Source: Betaproteobacteria bacterium | GTDB lineage: Bacteria > Pseudomonadota > Gammaproteobacteria > Burkholderiales > SG8-39 | DNA: 62,551 nucleotides | Direction: 5' to 3' | Assembly: GCA_947476535.1 (NCBI GenBank) | Contig: CANJRC010000010.1 | Span: 1 to 62,551 of the forward strand | In this document: piece by piece, positions 1-7,386 of the stretch | How the letters are laid out: the number at the start of each line of letters is the position of its first letter | Numbering within the stretch: the first letter of the stretch is position 1 | The notes under the pieces: model-generated | The model's database searches: none | What the model was told of the DNA's origin: nothing | The model's input: only the letters and a program-made list of their open reading frames with translations | Translations under genes and position numbers: made by a program

Positions 1-61
1 CGCAACATGGCCGCTTGCAGGCCTGGAAAATCCGTGTTGCATACTACATCCGGCGCGTGAT

Positions 62-127
62 ATTGGTTTGTGCGCAGAAGGGCGATGCGCAGGAAGCATT
101 GGTTTGTGCGCGGGAAAGCGATGCGCA
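62..127. repeat. Two-copy direct repeat of about 30 bp
   Basis: Two copies at 62-91 and 98-127 share the start ATTGGTTTGTGCGC and the end GCGATGCGCA, differing by a few bases in the middle. The period is 36 bp. Each copy carries the palindrome TGCGCA twice. It lies just upstream of the VOC gene and I see no gene in 1-160. It could be a regulatory repeat or chance duplication; function unknown. Confidence 0.5.
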
Positions 128-160
128 CCAAGCACACGCGACAACGCGGTGACAACGTGA

Positions 161-757
161 ATGGATGGGCAGGTCATGGACTTCAAGCAACGCACAATGC
201 CCCCGGCAGTCGACGGGTCGGATATTGCCGAATGGAAACAGTGTTTCGGCGATGCGCGTCAGGTCGGCTACGTCACCACGGACCTGATGAAGGCCATCCG
301 GTTCTTCATCGACAATGCGCGCATCGGCCCCTGGTTTGTCGCGGCGGACCGGTACCTGCGGCAGGTGAACTATCGCGGCACGATCATGGATGTGAAGCTG
401 TCCACGGCGCATGCCAACAGCGGCGGCATGCAGATCGAGATCATCGAGCCGGATCCCCTGCAGCAATCCATCTACTCGGAATGGCTGGCGCACCAGGGCG
501 CACGAACGCTGGTGCAGCACCTGGCGTGGTGGGTGCCCGATTTCCAGGCGGCGCTCCGGCTGGCGAAGGCGCGTGGCTACGAGGCCATCCTGCACGGTAG
601 CGCGGTGCAGGGCGGATTCGCCTATTTCCAGCACTCCGCCATGCCCGAATTCACCCTCGAAGCGACGGAAATCACGCCGGCCCGCACGGCAAAATATGAA
701 CTCATCGCAAAGGCCGCCGAGTGCTGGGACGGTTCCGAGCCGGTGCGATTTCTGTAG
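161..757 (+). CDS. VOC (glyoxalase/bleomycin resistance) superfamily protein
   Basis: The 198-residue protein looks like a soluble VOC-fold protein related to glyoxalase or methylmalonyl-CoA epimerase. Visible features are an early beta strand with VGYVTTDLMKAIRFF, a middle part with MQIEIIEP (a strand that often carries the metal-binding Glu) and VQHLAWWVPDF, which has a His where the second betaalphabetabetabeta unit begins. These are the usual metal-ligand places of the fold, but the substrate cannot be told. A second ATG at 176 is an alternative start with a slightly better purine-rich stretch before it. It converges on the amidohydrolase gene that follows. The family call is fairly sure; the reaction is unknown. 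Confidence 0.75.
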   Translation: MDGQVMDFKQRTMPPAVDGSDIAEWKQCFGDARQVGYVTTDLMKAIRFFIDNARIGPWFVAADRYLRQVNYRGTIMDVKLSTAHANSGGMQIEIIEPDPLQQSIYSEWLAHQGARTLVQHLAWWVPDFQAALRLAKARGYEAILHGSAVQGGFAYFQHSAMPEFTLEATEITPARTAKYELIAKAAECWDGSEPVRFL

Positions 758-817
758 GCGTCCCGGCGAGCAGCGTGTAGCCGCCGGAGGCTCCCTTGGC
801 TGCGGCGGAGGAGCGGA

Positions 818-2521
818 TCAACCCGTGTCGCGCCCGGAACGCAGCAGGGTGCCGGGCAGTGCGCCGGTGAGCTTGCCGTCGACGACAACGTCGCTGCCGC
901 CGACGATGACGCGCTTCACGCCGATGGCTTCTGCGTAGATGCGCGACTGGCCCCCGGGGAGGTCACTGCGGATGGCGGTACTGCCGGTGCGCACGGTGGC
1001 GGGGTCGAAGATGACGATGTCGGCGCAGAAGCCCGGGGAGAGGCGGCCGCGGTTCTTCAGGCCGTAGAATCGCGCGGGCATGTCGGTGACCTTGCGCACA
1101 GCCTCTTCCAGGCTGATCAGCTTGCGCTCGCGGACGCTGGGGCCGACGAAATCGGTGAAGAAGGCGAAGCTCGTGGTCGAGTCAAGGTGCGCGCCGGCAT
1201 CGGATGCGCCCACCAGCGTGCGCGGGTCGTCCCAGACGCGGGCTCGCAGTTTCCAGGATGCCTCGTCGCTGCCGCCTGCGGGGGTGAGGAACCAGGTATC
1301 GAGGTCGTCTTCGAGCGCGATATCGAGGAAGGCGTCGATGGGCGCGCAGCCGCGCTCCTTCGCGATGTCGCCCACGGCGCGGCCGACCAGCGACTCTAGC
1401 TGCGCGCAGCCGACACCGTCGATGGTGAGGTTGGCGAAGTCCATGGTGATGCGCGTGGCGTGGCCTTCGCGCACGATGGTTTCGGCGATCTGCCTGCGCA
1501 CGGCCGGGTCGGCCAGCGCGCGGTACTTGGCTTCGCGCGGCATGCTCAGCGCATCGCGGAAAAGGTCGATCGCATTGAACACCAGCGTGGTGCGCAGGTT
1601 GATGCGCACCTGCAGCGGGATTGGCAGCGCCAGGGCAAAAACCTGCCCGCCGAGTTTTGCGGCCTCGTCGTGCGCGCCGATGCGCGCCCACGTGTGGGCT
1701 TCGGTGCCGCCTTGCCCCACGGCGAGCACGTTCCAGTTGAGTGACGTGCCCGCTGCGGCCGACATGTTCGCCATCAGCGTGATGGTCTCCTCGGTGAACG
1801 TGGTGGAGGTCGTCGGCGGGATGAATTCGAGCCGCGTGCCGGGAAATTTCTTCAGTACGCCGGCCAGCTGCACGAGTTCGCGTTGTTCGGCAAAGCGAGA
1901 CGGCACCGGGTTGCCTTCGTGGTCGCCGTGCGCCCCGCCCCACGAGGAAGAGAACCCGAGCGCGCCGGCCCTGACCGCCTCTTCCACCTGGGCGGCCATC
2001 GCTGCGACCTCGGTGTCGGTGGCCGCGCGCTTCCAGTCATTACCCATGACAAGGCGGCGAATCGTCGAGTGACCGGCCATGAAGCCGGCATTGAGGCCGA
2101 GCTTTCCCTCGAGCGTGGACAGCCACTCGGCGTAGGTGCGCCAGTCGAACTTGAGCGCTGCCTGCAGCGCCTCGACCGGCATGCCTTCCACGCAGGCGAG
2201 CATGCGCGTGACGTAATCGATGCTGTCATCGCTTACCGGCGCCAGCGTGAAGCCGCAATTGCCGCCGATGACGGTGGTCACGCCGTGGATGGAGGAGGGC
2301 GTGAGCGCCGGATCCCACTTCACCTGCGCGTCGTAGTGCGTATGCACGTCGATGAAACCGGGGGAGACCACCAGTCCCGTGGCGTCGATGGTGCGCCTGG
2401 CGCTGTCTGCAATGCTGCCGACGGCGGTGATGCGGCCATTGCTGATGCCGACGTCGGCGAGAACGCGGCCCGCGCCGGTACCGTCGATCACGGTGCCGCC
2501 CTTGATGATGCAGTCGAGCAT
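818..2521 (-). CDS. N-acyl-D-amino-acid deacylase family amidohydrolase
   Basis: The protein has 567 residues from the ATG at 2521, which follows a clear GGAGG ribosome-binding site; longer in-frame starts run into the next gene and are unlikely. The N-terminus LDCIIKGGTVIDGTG and the metal-binding motif DVHTHYDAQ (His60 and His62) are typical of the amidohydrolase superfamily, D-aminoacylase branch. NGVTTV-like and GNCGFTLAP segments follow, and the C-terminal part has the GRLSPGFCADIVIFDP return to the small beta domain. It should hydrolyse an amide or cyclic amide bond in the cytoplasm. It sits 58 bp downstream of an enoyl-CoA hydratase gene on the same strand. The exact substrate is not determined; dihydropyrimidinase-like use is possible. 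Confidence 0.85.
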   Translation of the reverse strand: MLDCIIKGGTVIDGTGAGRVLADVGISNGRITAVGSIADSARRTIDATGLVVSPGFIDVHTHYDAQVKWDPALTPSSIHGVTTVIGGNCGFTLAPVSDDSIDYVTRMLACVEGMPVEALQAALKFDWRTYAEWLSTLEGKLGLNAGFMAGHSTIRRLVMGNDWKRAATDTEVAAMAAQVEEAVRAGALGFSSSWGGAHGDHEGNPVPSRFAEQRELVQLAGVLKKFPGTRLEFIPPTTSTTFTEETITLMANMSAAAGTSLNWNVLAVGQGGTEAHTWARIGAHDEAAKLGGQVFALALPIPLQVRINLRTTLVFNAIDLFRDALSMPREAKYRALADPAVRRQIAETIVREGHATRITMDFANLTIDGVGCAQLESLVGRAVGDIAKERGCAPIDAFLDIALEDDLDTWFLTPAGGSDEASWKLRARVWDDPRTLVGASDAGAHLDSTTSFAFFTDFVGPSVRERKLISLEEAVRKVTDMPARFYGLKNRGRLSPGFCADIVIFDPATVRTGSTAIRSDLPGGQSRIYAEAIGVKRVIVGGSDVVVDGKLTGALPGTLLRSGRDTG

Positions 2522-2579
2522 GGTGTGCCTCCGAGTGATGTCCTGCGCGCCCGTCAGCGCAACGCAGTCTTTGAATGGA

Positions 2580-3359
2580 TCAGGGAACCTTGCGCGGCGG
2601 CCAATCCGTGTGTGGTGCGCCCTTCTTCTCGCCGCTGAAGAACGACAGCGCTTCGAGGGCGAACGAATAATCCTGCGATACCAGTCCGGCCGCCTTGTAC
2701 CATTGGTTGAGGCCGCGCTTGGTGAAACGCATGGCGACTTCAGGCGACCTGGCAAAGCGGTGCGCGTAATCCTGGGCCACTTTCATCAGCTCGGCGCGCG
2801 GCACGGCGCGGCTCACTAGGCCGATTCGGTCGGCTTCGCGGCCATCGAGCGCATCCGAGGTCATGAGGTAGAGCTTGGCTTTGGCCATGCCGGTGAAGAG
2901 CGGCCACAGCGCGCCGGGGCCGTCGCCCGCGGAGATGCCGAGCATGATGTGCGGGTCAAACAGGATGGCGTCTTCGGCGATGACGGAAATGTCGGCCATG
3001 ATGGCGACCGCCATGCCGGCCCCGCTGGCCGTGCCGTTGATGGCGGATACCACGGGTTTGTTGAAGTTGATCATTTCATAGACGAGGGACTGCACCTCGC
3101 GCTCGAGCCAGAGGGTGCCTTTCCAGCTTGCTTCGGCGCTTCCCGGCGGCTTGCCGCTCAGGTAGAACTCCTTGTCGCCCGTGCCGGTGATGAGCACCGA
3201 CTTCACGTCGGGATCGGCATCGAGCCTTCGCCAGATGCGGCTGAGGTCCTCGTGCTGGAGGAGTTGCCGCTGGCCGTCCTCGCTGCGGCACAGCAAGGTA
3301 ATCGTCGCAACGGCCTGATCAACGACAACGGAAATGCCGGTGAAATCCTTGTAGTCCAC
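2580..3359 (-). CDS. Enoyl-CoA hydratase/isomerase family protein
   Basis: At 259 residues this has the usual crotonase length. It shows the oxyanion-hole segments of the family: DKEFYLSGK near residue 62 and NGTASGAGMAVAIMADISV near residues 108-126, then HIMLGISAGDGPGALWPLF. The typical catalytic Glu pair of classical enoyl-CoA hydratase is not obvious: the usual E-G-G segment reads SAGDGPG. It may therefore act as an isomerase, hydrolase or other crotonase rather than as a true hydratase. It lies between the TctC gene and the amidohydrolase gene, all on the minus strand, so it may belong to the same catabolic unit. Confidence 0.85.
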   Translation of the reverse strand: MDYKDFTGISVVVDQAVATITLLCRSEDGQRQLLQHEDLSRIWRRLDADPDVKSVLITGTGDKEFYLSGKPPGSAEASWKGTLWLEREVQSLVYEMINFNKPVVSAINGTASGAGMAVAIMADISVIAEDAILFDPHIMLGISAGDGPGALWPLFTGMAKAKLYLMTSDALDGREADRIGLVSRAVPRAELMKVAQDYAHRFARSPEVAMRFTKRGLNQWYKAAGLVSQDYSFALEALSFFSGEKKGAPHTDWPPRKVP

Positions 3360-3449
3360 GGGTGGTTCTCCCTCGTTTGCGATGAGGCTGATCTTGGAGT
3401 CTGTTTCAAAATGAGGGGATACATCCTCTCATGCTCCCCTGCACTGGAC

Positions 3450-3473
3450 GGTTGCAAAATGAATTTTGCAACC
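3450..3473 (-). terminator. 10-bp hairpin just after a tctC-type gene
   Basis: GGTTGCAAAA (3450-3459) pairs perfectly with TTTTGCAACC (3464-3473) across a TGAA loop. It begins 6 bp after the stop of the minus-strand TctC gene, so it may end that transcript, although no U-run follows. The same 10-bp arms recur at 6197-6221 after another TctC gene. Confidence 0.5.
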
Positions 3474-3478
3474 GGTCC

Positions 3479-4453
3479 CTACTGCGGCTTGATGCCGGCC
3501 TTTGCCGCAAGTTCGGTGAACACGCGGATGTCATCGGCGTAGCGTTTTTCGGCAGCGGCCGGCGAGGAGGGCAGCGGATAGAGCCCGGACTTGGCCATCT
3601 GTTCCTTCACCTCGGGTTGTTGCAGCGCGTAGCCCGCGGCGGCGCTGAGCTTATCGATGACGGCCCTGGGGGTGCCGGCCGGCACGAAGAGCGCGTACCA
3701 GGAGCCGGGTATTTCCGGCTGGCCGAGCTCGGCGTGCGTGGGCGTATCGGGGAAAGCGGCGAGACGCTTGTCTCCGGTGGTGGCGATGATGCGCACCTTA
3801 CCGGCGTCGGCATAGGCGGCCGACTCGGTGTACATGGCGAGCTGGACGGTGTTGGTCATGAGTGCGGGGCGATATTCGTTCAGGCCGCCCTTGAACGGTA
3901 CGCTCACCACGTCGATGCCGTGTTTTTCTTTCATCGCCTCGACTATGAGCGCGGCGGCCGTTTGCACGCCCGAGGTGCCGAAGTTCACCTTGCCCGGGTT
4001 GGCCTTGGCGTAGCGCACCATCTCGTGGAAGTCCTTCCACGGTGCGGCAGCCGATGAGCCGACGAGCAGTGCGCCTTCCATGAGCAGCGCGGCGGGAACG
4101 AGATCCTTCTGCGGGCTGAAGCGCAGGTCCTTTACGAAGAGATGGATGGTGGACAGCGGCGGGTTGCCCATGAGCACGGCATGGCCGTCGGGTACGGATT
4201 GCCTGGCGACGTGTTCGTAAGCAATGGTGCCGCTCGCGCCGGTCCTGTTCTCGACCACGATCGGCTGGCCGAGCATCTTCGACATGGCGGGAGCGACGAG
4301 TCGTGCCGTGAGGTCCGGCCCGCCCGCACCAGGCGCCGTGGGCACGATGAAGCGGATCGGTTTGGATGGAAAGTCCTGCGCGAAGGCGCAGGTGACCAAG
4401 CCAAGGCCGAAGCACAGCCCCATTGCAGCAACGAACTTCCCGATACCGCGCAC
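3479..4453 (-). CDS. Bug/TctC-family tripartite tricarboxylate transporter substrate-binding protein
   Basis: I chose the GTG at 4453, which has a GGAG site 6 bases before it and gives a 324-residue protein with a standard signal peptide (FVAAMGLCFGLGLVTCAFA) and mature start QDFPSKPIRFIVP. The longer in-frame readings lack a signal peptide at the front. The motifs PTAPGAGGPDLTARLVAP, VVENRTGASG and the C-terminal AAKAGIKPQ are typical of periplasmic Bug proteins that bind carboxylated solutes. No tctA or tctB membrane gene is in the window. The same C-terminal motif recurs in a short relic at 24821-24880. Confidence 0.92.
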   Translation of the reverse strand: MRGIGKFVAAMGLCFGLGLVTCAFAQDFPSKPIRFIVPTAPGAGGPDLTARLVAPAMSKMLGQPIVVENRTGASGTIAYEHVARQSVPDGHAVLMGNPPLSTIHLFVKDLRFSPQKDLVPAALLMEGALLVGSSAAAPWKDFHEMVRYAKANPGKVNFGTSGVQTAAALIVEAMKEKHGIDVVSVPFKGGLNEYRPALMTNTVQLAMYTESAAYADAGKVRIIATTGDKRLAAFPDTPTHAELGQPEIPGSWYALFVPAGTPRAVIDKLSAAAGYALQQPEVKEQMAKSGLYPLPSSPAAAEKRYADDIRVFTELAAKAGIKPQ

Positions 4454-4662
4454 CGTTTTCTCCCGACAGATATTGGCACGAATGGCTGGTGAATTGTGCC
4501 AGGCGCCGCATGTGGCAAGCCCTGTCCACCGAGCCTGCGATGCCTGATGCGTGTCGGATGATAGGCTTTTTCCAGTTTGCGACCCCGCTCGCATCCAGGT
4601 GCAGGCGGCCTGCGGATTGGGTATCCTGAGTGGGCAACACCTTTTCATAACAGGAGTACAAC

Positions 4663-5127
4663 ATGGCGGAAGTCGGCAAGGCAGCAGAGGAGTTCAAGCT
4701 GAAGGCCCACGACGGCAGCGAAGTTTCGCTCAGCCAGTATCGTGGTTCGAAGTGGGTGATCATCTCGGCCTACCCGTTGGCCTTTACCGGCGGCTGAAGC
4801 AACCAGACATCGTCCTTCAACCGTGCGTTGAAGCAATTTGATGAAAAGGGTGCCCAGCTGCTTGGCCTATCGTGTGATCCGGTACCGGCGCTGAAAGTGT
4901 GGGCACAGGCCCTGGGTGGTATCAACCATCCGCTCCTGTCGGATTTCTATCCGCATGGAAAGGCTTCCACGGGGTTGGGCATTTTCAATGCCGGCGGATA
5001 CCCGAATCGCTCGATTACAATGATCGATCCAAAGGGCGTGGTGCGCACATTCCACGAATACCCGGCGGGGACACTGCCACAGGTGGCTGATGTGCTGGCC
5101 GAACTGGCCAGCCTCCAGGGGCACTAG
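4663..5127 (+). CDS. AhpE-type peroxiredoxin with probable selenocysteine at codon 45 (TGA)
   Basis: Read through the TGA at 4795-4797, this is one continuous 154-residue protein from ATG 4663 (preceded by AGGAG) to TAG 5127. The TGA falls exactly at the peroxidatic position of the PxxxTxxC motif: the reading is YPLAFTGG-U-SNQTSSFN. Downstream, PLLSDFYPHGK, GIFNAGGYPNRS (conserved Arg) and FHEYPAG match the AhpE subfamily, whose usual length is about 150 residues. A second possible redox residue is Cys71 in LSCDP. A perfect stem-loop suited to SelB lies just after the TGA. It would reduce peroxides in the cytoplasm. A simple predictor would call only the last 99 residues from the ATG at 4828. 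The alternative is a recent nonsense mutation of TGC to TGA. Confidence 0.85.
4795..4833 (+). promoter_or_regulatory. Candidate bacterial SECIS element (UGA plus stem-loop)
   Basis: After the TGA at 4795-4797, CTTCAAC (4815-4821) pairs perfectly with GTTGAAG (4827-4833) around the loop CGTGC (4822-4826). There are 24 nucleotides between the TGA and the loop, and a G is the second loop base. As I recall the published bacterial SECIS models, they ask for a short stem, a G in the first two loop positions and a spacing of roughly 16-37 nucleotides, all met here. The stem lies inside the coding sequence, as is normal in bacteria. Whether SelB of this organism accepts it is inferred. Confidence 0.75.
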
Positions 5128-5210
5128 CGCAGCAGGCCGTCGGACGCCGTGAGGCGCCCGACGGCAGTCGCAGGCAGCGTTTCGATAGACACAAAGAGGA
5201 GAGGGTTCAC

Positions 5211-6191
5211 ATGAAAGTGCTTGCGGTAAGGCTCAAGGCATTGGCCTGCGGTGTAGTCATCGCGTTCGTATTCAGCGGCCTTGCGCAGGCGCAGGCCTGG
5301 CCGAATCGGCCCATGCGTTTCGTCGTGGGCTTTGCGCCGGGCGGCGGCAGTGACATCCTGACGCGCGCCTATGCGGCGGAACTCGAAAAGGTATTCGGTC
5401 AGCCCATGGTGGTGGAGAATCGCGCGGGCGCCAACGGCATCATCGCCATGGACTCGGTGGCGAAGTCCGCCCCGGACGGGCTCAACGTGGCGGTGGCGAT
5501 CAATTCCACGGTTACCAACACGCTCCTGAAAAAGGACATGCCCTACGACTTGTCGAAGGACATCGCGCCGGTGGTGATGTTTGCCGCCACGCCGCTGGTG
5601 CTGGTGGTGCATCCGGACGTGCCGGCCAGGACCACCAAGGAATTCATCGATCTCATCAAGGCCAATCCGGGCAAGCTCAATTACGGCAGCCCGGGAAACG
5701 GTTCTCCGATCCACTTGTTCCAGGAACTGCTGAGCCTCAAGGTCGGGCTCGATATCAAGCACATTCCCTATAAGGGCGGTGCGCCTTCCATGACGGCGAC
5801 ACTGTCGAATGAAGTTCAGGCGAACTGGGTGAGCACGGTGCAGTCGTTGCCACTCATCCAGGCAGGCAGGCTGCGCCCGCTCGCGGTGAGCACGGCGCAG
5901 CGCAGCCCGACGCTCCCTGATGTGCCGGCGGTGGCGGAGACGGTGCCCGGGTATTCGGCCGATGTATGGTTCGCGTTCGTGGTGCGCGCGGGCACGCCGC
6001 AGGCCAACATCAATCGGCTGAACGCGGAAGTCAATCGGATCACCAGGACGCCAGCGATGGCCGAGCGCGTCGCCAAGCTGGGTGCGCTCAGCCTCACCAA
6101 TACGCCAGCGGAATTCGACAAATTCCTGAAAGACGACGCCGAGAAGTGGGGCGAGCTGTTCAAGAAGGTTACGATCAAGGCAGACGATTAG
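5211..6191 (+). CDS. Bug/TctC-family substrate-binding protein
   Basis: The 326-residue precursor has a Lys/Arg-led signal peptide ending near AQAQA and a mature start WPNRPMRFVVGFAPGGGSDIL. VVENRAGANG, PIHLFQEL and IPYKGGAPSM are the usual Bug ligand-pocket and hinge segments. A strong AGGAGAG site precedes ATG 5211. It is very similar to the next gene (6335-7327) along its whole length, so the two arose by tandem duplication. No tctAB genes are nearby, so it must work with a transporter encoded elsewhere or as a sensor. The solute is unknown; carboxylates are typical. Confidence 0.93.
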   Translation: MKVLAVRLKALACGVVIAFVFSGLAQAQAWPNRPMRFVVGFAPGGGSDILTRAYAAELEKVFGQPMVVENRAGANGIIAMDSVAKSAPDGLNVAVAINSTVTNTLLKKDMPYDLSKDIAPVVMFAATPLVLVVHPDVPARTTKEFIDLIKANPGKLNYGSPGNGSPIHLFQELLSLKVGLDIKHIPYKGGAPSMTATLSNEVQANWVSTVQSLPLIQAGRLRPLAVSTAQRSPTLPDVPAVAETVPGYSADVWFAFVVRAGTPQANINRLNAEVNRITRTPAMAERVAKLGALSLTNTPAEFDKFLKDDAEKWGELFKKVTIKADD

Positions 6192-6196
6192 GGACT

Positions 6197-6221
6197 GGTT
6201 GCAAAATTCGTTTTTGCAACC
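6197..6221 (+). terminator. 10-bp hairpin after a tctC-type gene, repeat of the 3450 hairpin
   Basis: GGTTGCAAAA (6197-6206) pairs with TTTTGCAACC (6212-6221) across TTCGT, starting 5 bp after the TctC stop codon. The arms are identical to those at 3450-3473, also just after a TctC gene. It is probably a terminator or a small palindromic repeat spread with these genes. Confidence 0.5.
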
Positions 6222-6334
6222 TCTGTAGGGGGGGCGCCGTACCCCCTCGTCTGCAAGCGACGCCGAGATGATCTGGCCAGCGTGATGCCGGTTCTCGCAC
6301 CTGAACGCGTCAATAGGCCCAACCGGGAGTCATC

Positions 6335-7327
6335 ATGAAATCTGTAAGCCCCATGCATCGCGTTCTGCTCGGTGCGGCGATGGCGATGAGCGTCGCTGTG
6401 ACGGTGTTTTCGGGCCTGGCCCGCGCGCAGGCCTGGCCTGCGAAACCCTTGCGCGTTACCGTCGGGTTCGTTCCCGGTGGCGGCGCGGACATCATCGCGC
6501 GCGCCTTTGCCGTCGAGCTGGAGAAATCACTCGGCCAGCCTGTGATCGTGGAAAACCGTGCCGGCGCCAACGGCGTGATCGCCATGGATTCGGTGGCGAA
6601 GTCGGCGCCTGACGGCCACAGCATTGCGCTGGCGATTTCCTCCACAGTCACCAATACGCTGCTCAAGAAGGACCTGCCCTACGACCTGTGGAAGGACCTT
6701 GCGCCGGTGGTGCTGTTCGCCACCACGCCGCTGGTGCTGGTGGTGCATCCGGATGTGCCGGCGAAGAACACCAGGGAATTCATCGACCTGGTGAAGGCGA
6801 ACCCTGGCAAGTTCAATTACGGCAGCCCGGGCAACGGCTCGCCGATCCATCTATTCCAGGAACTGCTGAGCTTGAAGGTCGGCCTCAACATCAAGCACAT
6901 TCCCTACAAGGGTGGCGCGCCCTCGATGACTGCTACGCTCTCGAACGAGGTGCAGGCCAACTGGGTGAGCACGGTTCAGTCGCTGTCGCTGATCCAGGCC
7001 GGCAAGCTGCGCCCGCTGGCCATCAGCACCAGGATGCGTAGCCAGACGCTGCCCGATGTGCCTGCCGTGGCGGAAACTGTGCCGGGTTATGCGGCAGACG
7101 TGTGGTTCGGCTTTATGGTGCGCGCGGGTACGCCAGAGGCCGCCATCACCCGCCTCAACGCCGAGGTGAACCGCATCAACAAGACGCCCGCCATGGGCGA
7201 GCGCGTGGCCAAGCTCGGTGCAATCCAGCTCTACAGCACGCCTGCCGAATTCGGCGCGTTTCTCAAGGAAGAGGGCGAGAAATGGGGTGAACTCTTCAAG
7301 CGAGTGCCGATTCGCGCCGATGACTGA
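6335..7327 (+). CDS. Bug/TctC-family substrate-binding protein (tandem paralog)
   Basis: The 330-residue precursor has a signal peptide (VLLGAAMAMSVAVTVFSG) cut near ARAQA and a mature start WPAKPLRVTVGFVPGGGADII. It repeats VVHPDVPAKNT, YGSPGNGSPIHLFQELLS and NEVQANWVSTVQS almost word for word with the gene at 5211-6191, so it is a close paralog. Differences cluster in the signal peptide and near the C-terminus (YSTPAEFGAFLKEEGEK), which may tune binding. It should be a periplasmic solute receptor. It is followed after 60 bp by an alpha/beta hydrolase on the same strand, which suggests the imported compound could be an ester or its product. Confidence 0.93.
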   Translation: MKSVSPMHRVLLGAAMAMSVAVTVFSGLARAQAWPAKPLRVTVGFVPGGGADIIARAFAVELEKSLGQPVIVENRAGANGVIAMDSVAKSAPDGHSIALAISSTVTNTLLKKDLPYDLWKDLAPVVLFATTPLVLVVHPDVPAKNTREFIDLVKANPGKFNYGSPGNGSPIHLFQELLSLKVGLNIKHIPYKGGAPSMTATLSNEVQANWVSTVQSLSLIQAGKLRPLAISTRMRSQTLPDVPAVAETVPGYAADVWFGFMVRAGTPEAAITRLNAEVNRINKTPAMGERVAKLGAIQLYSTPAEFGAFLKEEGEKWGELFKRVPIRADD

Positions 7328-7386
7328 GCGGTTTTGGGGCGCTGGCGGCGCGCGCTCATTTTGAGGACGACTTGGCGGGAGCGAAT

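Noticed and set aside
62-127. CRISPR array
   Set aside because: Only two copies with a 6-bp gap, no spacers of normal length and no cas genes.
4828-5127. 99-residue open frame starting at ATG 4828
   Set aside because: It is the part of the peroxiredoxin after the TGA. It lacks the active site and has no ribosome-binding site; the full frame from 4663 explains it.
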